A DNA stretch of 10,196 nt, taken from Pseudomonadota bacterium. Lineage in GTDB: Bacteria > Pseudomonadota > Gammaproteobacteria > Pseudomonadales > Halieaceae. Each line of letters starts with the position of its first letter. Within the stretch, counting starts at the first letter, position 1. Under the pieces are notes generated by a model, which was not told the DNA's origin, did no database searches, and saw nothing but the letters and a program-made list of their open reading frames with translations. Shown in pieces: positions 5,972-10,196 of this stretch. The position numbers and the translations under genes were made by a program. The stretch is from NCBI GenBank assembly GCA_030591305.1, contig JAUVBI010000099.1, positions 1-10,196 of the forward strand. Reading direction: 5' to 3'.

Positions 5972-6454
5972 ATGAGTGAAATTGAACAAGAGCAAGAACA
6001 AGAGCCAATACCGGTTGGGTTTGAATTGCTGCCCCTGGGCTTGGGTTTTACCGATGTTATTCAGCCCTGCTATCGCCGGCTTGAGGGCGATGTGGTATCT
6101 GTAGGGCTGCGTGTCGAGCAGCAGCACTGCAATATGATGGGTTTCTGTCACGGTGGCGTGTTGATGACCCTGGCGGACATCGCTGCAGCCTCGGGGGTTA
6201 ATGTTGCCTGTGGCAAGAAAGCTGGCAGCCCAACGCTGAACCTGAGCCTGGATTTTATCTCTATGGGTAGGCTGGGTCAGTGGCTTGAAGCGCAAATTAC
6301 CCACACCTCGATTAAGCGCCGTTTTGGTTTTTGCAGCGGTGTTATTAACAACAGTGACGGGGTTGTGGCCCGGTTTAACGGTATGTTTTATCTTCCCGAC
6401 CACGGTGGGGTATGGACGGTTAAAAAGAGAGAAAACGGTATTCTGGGAGAGTAG
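5972..6454 (+). CDS. PaaI/4HBT-family hotdog acyl-CoA thioesterase
   Basis: The 160-residue product matches single-domain hotdog-fold thioesterases. The hallmark segment is MMGFCHGGVLMTLADIAAA at 55-73: the HGG turn (60-62) followed by the hotdog helix, where Asp69 is at the place of the usual catalytic acidic residue. A strand LNLSLDFISMGRLGQWLEA (89-107) follows, as is typical of PaaI-like enzymes. Such proteins hydrolyse acyl-CoA or aryl-CoA thioesters in the cytoplasm, usually as tetramers; the substrate cannot be read from the sequence. The start at 5972 is preferred because GAGGA (5957-5961), overlapping the upstream stop, lies 10 bases before it, and upstream in-frame sequence is the flavodoxin gene. 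The N-terminus carries a Glu-Gln run (EQEQEQEQEP) not needed for the fold. Confidence 0.88.
   Translation: MSEIEQEQEQEPIPVGFELLPLGLGFTDVIQPCYRRLEGDVVSVGLRVEQQHCNMMGFCHGGVLMTLADIAAASGVNVACGKKAGSPTLNLSLDFISMGRLGQWLEAQITHTSIKRRFGFCSGVINNSDGVVARFNGMFYLPDHGGVWTVKKRENGILGE
5984..6006 (+). repeat. 12-base tandem repeat encoding Glu-Gln run
   Basis: GAACAAGAGCAA (5984-5995) is followed by a second, nearly complete copy (5996-6006) in the thioesterase N-terminus. Copy number may vary without frameshift because the unit is a multiple of three. Confidence 0.6.
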
Positions 6455-6614
6455 ACTGGGCCCAGCAGGATAAATACCCTGAGGTTTTGCGGACATTTTT
6501 TACAATAATTGTTTCAACAACAGCATTTTGCCGATAGCCTTGGGTAATGAGGTGGTCGAAAGCCTGTTTGGTGCGATTTAGCAATTTTGAAGAAAAACGA
6601 GAGAGTTTGTGAGT

Positions 6615-7637
6615 ATGACTGAAACATATGACGTGGCTGTAGTTGGTGCCACCGGCGCTGTGGGCGAGGCCATGATAGCCATCTTGGAAGAGCGCGACTT
6701 TCCGGTAGGCACTTTGTATCCGCTGGCCAGCAGCCGCTCTGCCGGTAGCGTCATACAGTTTAAGGGCAGACCGGTGAAGGTTACAGACTTATCCGAGTTT
6801 GACTTTTCAAAGGTGCAGATTGGCCTGTTTTCTGCCGGGGGCAGCATCTCGGAGGAGTTTGCTCCTATGGCGGCGGCGGCGGGCTGTGTGGTCATCGATA
6901 ACACCTCGCATTTTCGTCGTGACGAGGATATTCCGCTAGTCATCCCCGAGGTGAACCCGGAGGCGCTGGCCCGGTACAGCACACGGAATATTATTGCCAA
7001 CCCCAACTGCTCTACCATCCAGATGCTGGTTGCCCTCAAGCCCATTTACGATGCGGTGGGCATTGAGCGAATCAACGTTGCCACCTATCAGGCTGTTTCT
7101 GGCAGTGGTAAAGAGGCTGTCGAGGAACTGGCGGGGCAAACCGTTAACCTGCTCAGTGGCAAGGAAGTGGAATGCGAGGTCTACCCCAAGCAAATAGCAT
7201 TTAATGCGCTGCCCCAGATTGATGTCTTTCAGGACAATGGCTATACCCGTGAAGAGATGAAAATGGTGTGGGAGACCCAGAAAATATTTGAAAATCACAG
7301 TATTCAGGTAAATCCAACCTGTGTCAGGGTTCCGGTGTTTTACGGCCATTCTGAAGCGCTCCACATTGAGACAATTGACAAAATTACCGCTCAGGAGGCA
7401 CGCACCCTGCTGGAAAATGCGCCGGGTGTGACCGTGATCGACGAGCGTGTTGATGGCGGGTATCCGACCCCGGTTGGCGATGCCGTGGGCAAGAATGCCG
7501 TTTTTGTGGGCCGTATCAGGGAGGACATTTCGCACCCCAGGGGCCTGGACCTCTGGGTGGTGTCGGACAATGTCAGAAAGGGCGCTGCACTCAATAGTGT
7601 GCAAATTGCCGAAGCCTTGATTAATACCTATATATAA
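6615..7637 (+). CDS. asd: Aspartate-semialdehyde dehydrogenase
   Basis: The 340-residue enzyme reduces beta-aspartyl phosphate to L-aspartate 4-semialdehyde with NADPH, the branch point to lysine, diaminopimelate, methionine and threonine. The N-terminal Rossmann motif is VAVVGATGAVGEAM (7-20). The SAGGSISEEFAP loop is at 73-84 and DNTSHFRRDEDIPLVIPEVN at 95-114. The catalytic cysteine is Cys132 in IIANPNCSTIQM. QAVSGSGKEA follows at 159-168. The VRVPVFYGHSEA segment holds the substrate Arg238 and catalytic-type His245. No residue is missing. I prefer ATG 6615 over GTG 6609: GAGAG at 6601-6605 gives 9-base spacing to the ATG and only 3 to the GTG, and homologues start near MxxxYDVAVVGATG. It is followed by fimV, as in pseudomonads where asd and fimV lie close together, but the thioesterase rather than leuB lies upstream. 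Confidence 0.97.
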   Translation: MTETYDVAVVGATGAVGEAMIAILEERDFPVGTLYPLASSRSAGSVIQFKGRPVKVTDLSEFDFSKVQIGLFSAGGSISEEFAPMAAAAGCVVIDNTSHFRRDEDIPLVIPEVNPEALARYSTRNIIANPNCSTIQMLVALKPIYDAVGIERINVATYQAVSGSGKEAVEELAGQTVNLLSGKEVECEVYPKQIAFNALPQIDVFQDNGYTREEMKMVWETQKIFENHSIQVNPTCVRVPVFYGHSEALHIETIDKITAQEARTLLENAPGVTVIDERVDGGYPTPVGDAVGKNAVFVGRIREDISHPRGLDLWVVSDNVRKGAALNSVQIAEALINTYI

Positions 7638-7713
7638 AAGATACTTGGATGTGTGACTAAAATTAGGGGCCTGGTCGTTATAAGTGTAAAAAGAGTTAGT
7701 AAGACATTACATT

Positions 7714-7747
7714 TTGTTTGTTTTGTAACTGTCTGAAAATATAGAAT
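7714..7747 (+). promoter_or_regulatory. Weak candidate promoter for fimV
   Basis: TAGAAT at 7742-7747 is a fair -10. TTGTTT occurs twice upstream, at 7714-7719 and 7718-7723; the second copy gives an 18-bp spacer. The surrounding 196-base gap is AT-rich, and no terminator was recognised after asd. A start near 7754 would leave a leader of about 80 bases. Confidence 0.25.
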
Positions 7748-7833
7748 TTATACACTTGTATCTTCCTGGAATTAGTGGCTGATAACCAGTGGTATCGGCT
7801 ATCACGTGAAAGGCAAAACAATAAGGCAACACT

Positions 7834-10152
7834 ATGGCTCGTAGGACTGCTGCAGTTATATTTACTCTGGGCTGTTTGCAAGCGAGTGCGGTATCCGCAC
7901 TGGGCTTGGGCGAACTGACGTTGGAATCATTTCTTAATGAGCCTTTCAAGGCCAAGGTAGACCTTCTCAATACCGAGGGGCTCAACCCGCACCAGATCAG
8001 GATTCGGCTGGCGACATTAGATGATTTTGATCGAATGGGCGTTGAGCGGGCCTACTTTCTTACGGGCATTACTTTTGAAGTCAAAATAGATGATGCGGGT
8101 CACGGCCAGATATTGATGACCTCGGAAGACTCCGTGCTGGAACCCTATCTCGATTTTATCGTCGAAGCGCGCTGGCCTACCGGCCGACTGTTGCGGGAAT
8201 ACACCGTATTGGTCGACCCACCGGTATTCGATTCGAACCAGACAGTAGCTATATCTGCCATGCAAAGCGTGCAGGTAGTGGAAGGTGGAGGCTCCCCCGA
8301 TACAAAAAAGTCTCAAGCGGCAGTAGCCAGTAGTGGAACGCAGGTTAAGGTCGCTAAATCTGATTTGGCGCCTGGCGAAATGCCCCAGCGTAATTTTGGC
8401 TCCGATGCTGAGTTGAATCCGGAGTCGGGTAACCGCTACCTGATTCGCCGGGACGACACACTGTGGCAGATAGCCCAACGGGCAAAACCCGCTGAAACCT
8501 CCGTGCACCAGACCATGCTGGACATCCAGCGTTTGAATCCGCAGGCGTTTATCGGCGGGAACATAAATAGAATTAAAGCGGGCTATGTTATTTACCTGCC
8601 CGCCTCGGGTGACATCAGCTCCGATGACACCGCCTCAGCATTGGCCGAGGTGCGTCAACAAAACCAGGATTGGCGCGATGGCGTTAGCTCCGATCGCGGC
8701 AAAACAAGCGGTGGTTCCCTGCGTATCTCCACCGAACCGGCAGAGAATCCTGCTGGCTCCAGCGCGGCTGATTCCAATTCGGCGGCAGCCTCTGCCACCG
8801 AGCTTGCCAGCCTGGAAGATCTGGCGCGCTCCGAGCGTGACAAGGACGAGGTTGAAGATCGCCTGGGTGCAATGGCCGAGCAGGTCGATACCCTGGAGCG
8901 CATCGTCAGCCTGAAGGACGACCAGATAGCTGCTTTGCAGAGCGCACTGGCAGAGGCAAATGCAAAAGCTGACGGCGCGAGCAGCGCCGCGGCAATGGAT
9001 GTAGACACCACAGAAGAAGTAGTAGAGGCAGAGGTTTCTGCTCCCGCCCCGCAAGAAACTGCATCGGTTGCTGTGATCGAGCCGCCCCAGGAGAAGAAGC
9101 CGGTGGCAGTAGCCCCTCCTGAGGAGAGCGGCGGGTTTTTTGGCAATATCATGTACATCGTGGGCCTGTTGCTTGCCATTGGCGTTGCCGTGCTGGTGTT
9201 TATGCGCCGCCGTGGCAGCGATGATGAAGAAGAAACGCAGGCGTCCACCACCGATGTATTTGCGAATATCCAGCTGGGCGAACAAAATATCGAGGTGGGT
9301 GCAGAGCCGGAGACAGGAGCTGCAGAGGAGGCCGCATCGGAAGAAGAACGGGATGAGCCCGCCAGAAGCAGGGGCTATGGACAGCGTAAGAATGATGAAT
9401 ACGCCGATGATGGTGACTCCAGTGACGCCCTTGCTGAAGCGGATATCTATATTGCCTACGGTCGACTCCCCCAGGCCCTTGACCTGTTGAAGACCGCAGT
9501 TGCCGCCGAGCCCGACAACGCGGCATACAAACTCAAGATGATGAAAGTATGCACAGAGCTGGGCGACGAGGCTGAGGTTATGCAGCAATATGCAGACCTG
9601 AAAGCCCTGGGTGATGCCGATAGTTTGTCCGCCGCTGATGCTATCGTAGCGGATTTGGGCGGAGCGATTGAATCGGTGCCAGTGGAGGACGCGACAGAAA
9701 ATGATGTTGTCGACACCCTGGACTTGTCAGACGAACTGGACTTGCCAGACCTGGATTTAGCCGGCCTGGATGTGGATGTGTCCGGTTCAGATATTGATGA
9801 GTTGGATTTTCCCGACCTGGATCTGTCTGGCGTCGATGATACGGCGCAACTCGAAGACGACTTTGGCAGCCTGGAAATAGAGGGCTTTGAGACAGAATCG
9901 GACGATGACGAACTGGACCTGTCTGCCGATTTTGATACGGGGAGCAGCACTGGCGATGAGTTGGGTGGTGATGATGAGGACCTGGTGTTCGCCGTTGACA
10001 GCGATGCCATGTCTACCAAGCTGGATCTTGCCCGGGCCTATCTTGATATGGGTGATCAGGACGGTGCCAGGACAATCTTTGAGGAAGTTGTTGCCGAAGG
10101 CAGTGACGAGCAAAAAGAAGAGGCACGGGCGCTGTTAGAGCGACTTGATTAG
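7834..10152 (+). CDS. fimV: FimV-family LysM inner-membrane protein
   Basis: The 772-residue protein shows the full FimV layout. A signal peptide (1-22) is probably cleaved at AVSA|LGLGEL; the mature start LGLGELTLESFLNEPFKA is typical of FimV. The conserved periplasmic N-domain runs to about 135. A LysM peptidoglycan-binding domain is at 200-256 (RYLIRRDDTLWQIAQRA to AGYVIYLP). A coiled coil is likely at 325-380. One membrane span lies at about 438-457 (NIMYIVGLLLAIGVAVLVFM), followed by RRR. The cytoplasmic part has a TPR-like stretch (533-595), a highly acidic Asp/Leu-rich stretch (about 628-720, repeats like DLPDLDLAGLD) and the FimV C-terminal TPR-like motif at 726-772. In Pseudomonas FimV organises polar type IV pili, secretion and cyclic-AMP signalling; it is longer there (about 920). 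AAGG at 7823-7826 is the ribosome binding site, 7 bases from the ATG. No truncation is seen; truA is the expected next gene by synteny, outside the window. Confidence 0.95.
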   Translation: MARRTAAVIFTLGCLQASAVSALGLGELTLESFLNEPFKAKVDLLNTEGLNPHQIRIRLATLDDFDRMGVERAYFLTGITFEVKIDDAGHGQILMTSEDSVLEPYLDFIVEARWPTGRLLREYTVLVDPPVFDSNQTVAISAMQSVQVVEGGGSPDTKKSQAAVASSGTQVKVAKSDLAPGEMPQRNFGSDAELNPESGNRYLIRRDDTLWQIAQRAKPAETSVHQTMLDIQRLNPQAFIGGNINRIKAGYVIYLPASGDISSDDTASALAEVRQQNQDWRDGVSSDRGKTSGGSLRISTEPAENPAGSSAADSNSAAASATELASLEDLARSERDKDEVEDRLGAMAEQVDTLERIVSLKDDQIAALQSALAEANAKADGASSAAAMDVDTTEEVVEAEVSAPAPQETASVAVIEPPQEKKPVAVAPPEESGGFFGNIMYIVGLLLAIGVAVLVFMRRRGSDDEEETQASTTDVFANIQLGEQNIEVGAEPETGAAEEAASEEERDEPARSRGYGQRKNDEYADDGDSSDALAEADIYIAYGRLPQALDLLKTAVAAEPDNAAYKLKMMKVCTELGDEAEVMQQYADLKALGDADSLSAADAIVADLGGAIESVPVEDATENDVVDTLDLSDELDLPDLDLAGLDVDVSGSDIDELDFPDLDLSGVDDTAQLEDDFGSLEIEGFETESDDDELDLSADFDTGSSTGDELGGDDEDLVFAVDSDAMSTKLDLARAYLDMGDQDGARTIFEEVVAEGSDEQKEEARALLERLD

Positions 10153-10196
10153 CTATTCCACACCCTGCTACTGATTCTGTTTTGACTGCTTCGCAC

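Noticed and set aside
6456..6465. CTGGGCCCAG palindrome after the thioesterase gene as a terminator
   Set aside because: It has no loop and no following T-run, so it cannot form a normal intrinsic terminator hairpin.
5852..6496. Minus-strand open frame opposite the flavodoxin and thioesterase genes
   Set aside because: It overlaps two genes with recognisable folds and shows no domain of its own.
7781..7796. GATAACCAGTGGTATC imperfect palindrome upstream of fimV
   Set aside because: The arms match only with a one-base bulge; too weak to call an operator without comparative data.
8635..9588. Long minus-strand open frame opposite fimV
   Set aside because: It is the complement of a clearly recognised gene with conserved domains; it has Cys/His-rich, low-quality composition and no ribosome binding site.

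Overview
The window looks like chromosomal core DNA from a gammaproteobacterium. The best clues are a fused RlmKL 23S rRNA methyltransferase, an aspartate-semialdehyde dehydrogenase (Asd) followed by FimV, and a pyruvate phosphate dikinase. Asd and FimV also lie close together in Pseudomonas. A marine, Cellvibrio/Haliea-like lineage is my inference from general protein resemblance and is not proven. I see no mobile element, CRISPR array, tRNA, rRNA or obvious horizontally acquired island.

Layout. (1) At 1-104, minus strand, is the N-terminus of pyruvate phosphate dikinase. It diverges across a 170-bp gap from a plus-strand cluster. (2) At 275-5134 is a tightly packed plus-strand cluster: an unknown lipoprotein; a second unknown lipoprotein translationally coupled to it by an ATGA overlap; a helix-turn-helix protein with a Lys/Ala-rich histone-like tail; and rlmKL, which starts with TTG 12 bases after the regulator ends. 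(3) At 5135-5508 is a 374-base AT-rich gap holding several inverted repeats, a head-to-head pair of perfect DnaA boxes and a third, one-mismatch box. (4) At 5509-6454 is a two-gene unit: a small flavodoxin-like protein and a hotdog-fold acyl-CoA thioesterase. (5) At 6615-7637 is asd, in the lysine/methionine/threonine/diaminopimelate pathway. (6) At 7834-10152 is fimV, a LysM inner-membrane hub protein for polar assembly of type IV pili and related machines.

Most of the window is ordinary housekeeping DNA. The parts that deserve attention are the DnaA-box pair in front of the flavodoxin gene, the uncharacterised lipoprotein pair with its regulator, a G8 tract inside the first lipoprotein gene, and a Gly-to-Ala change in the SAM-binding motif of the RlmL half of RlmKL. 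I did not find a clear new defence, mobile or biosynthetic system.
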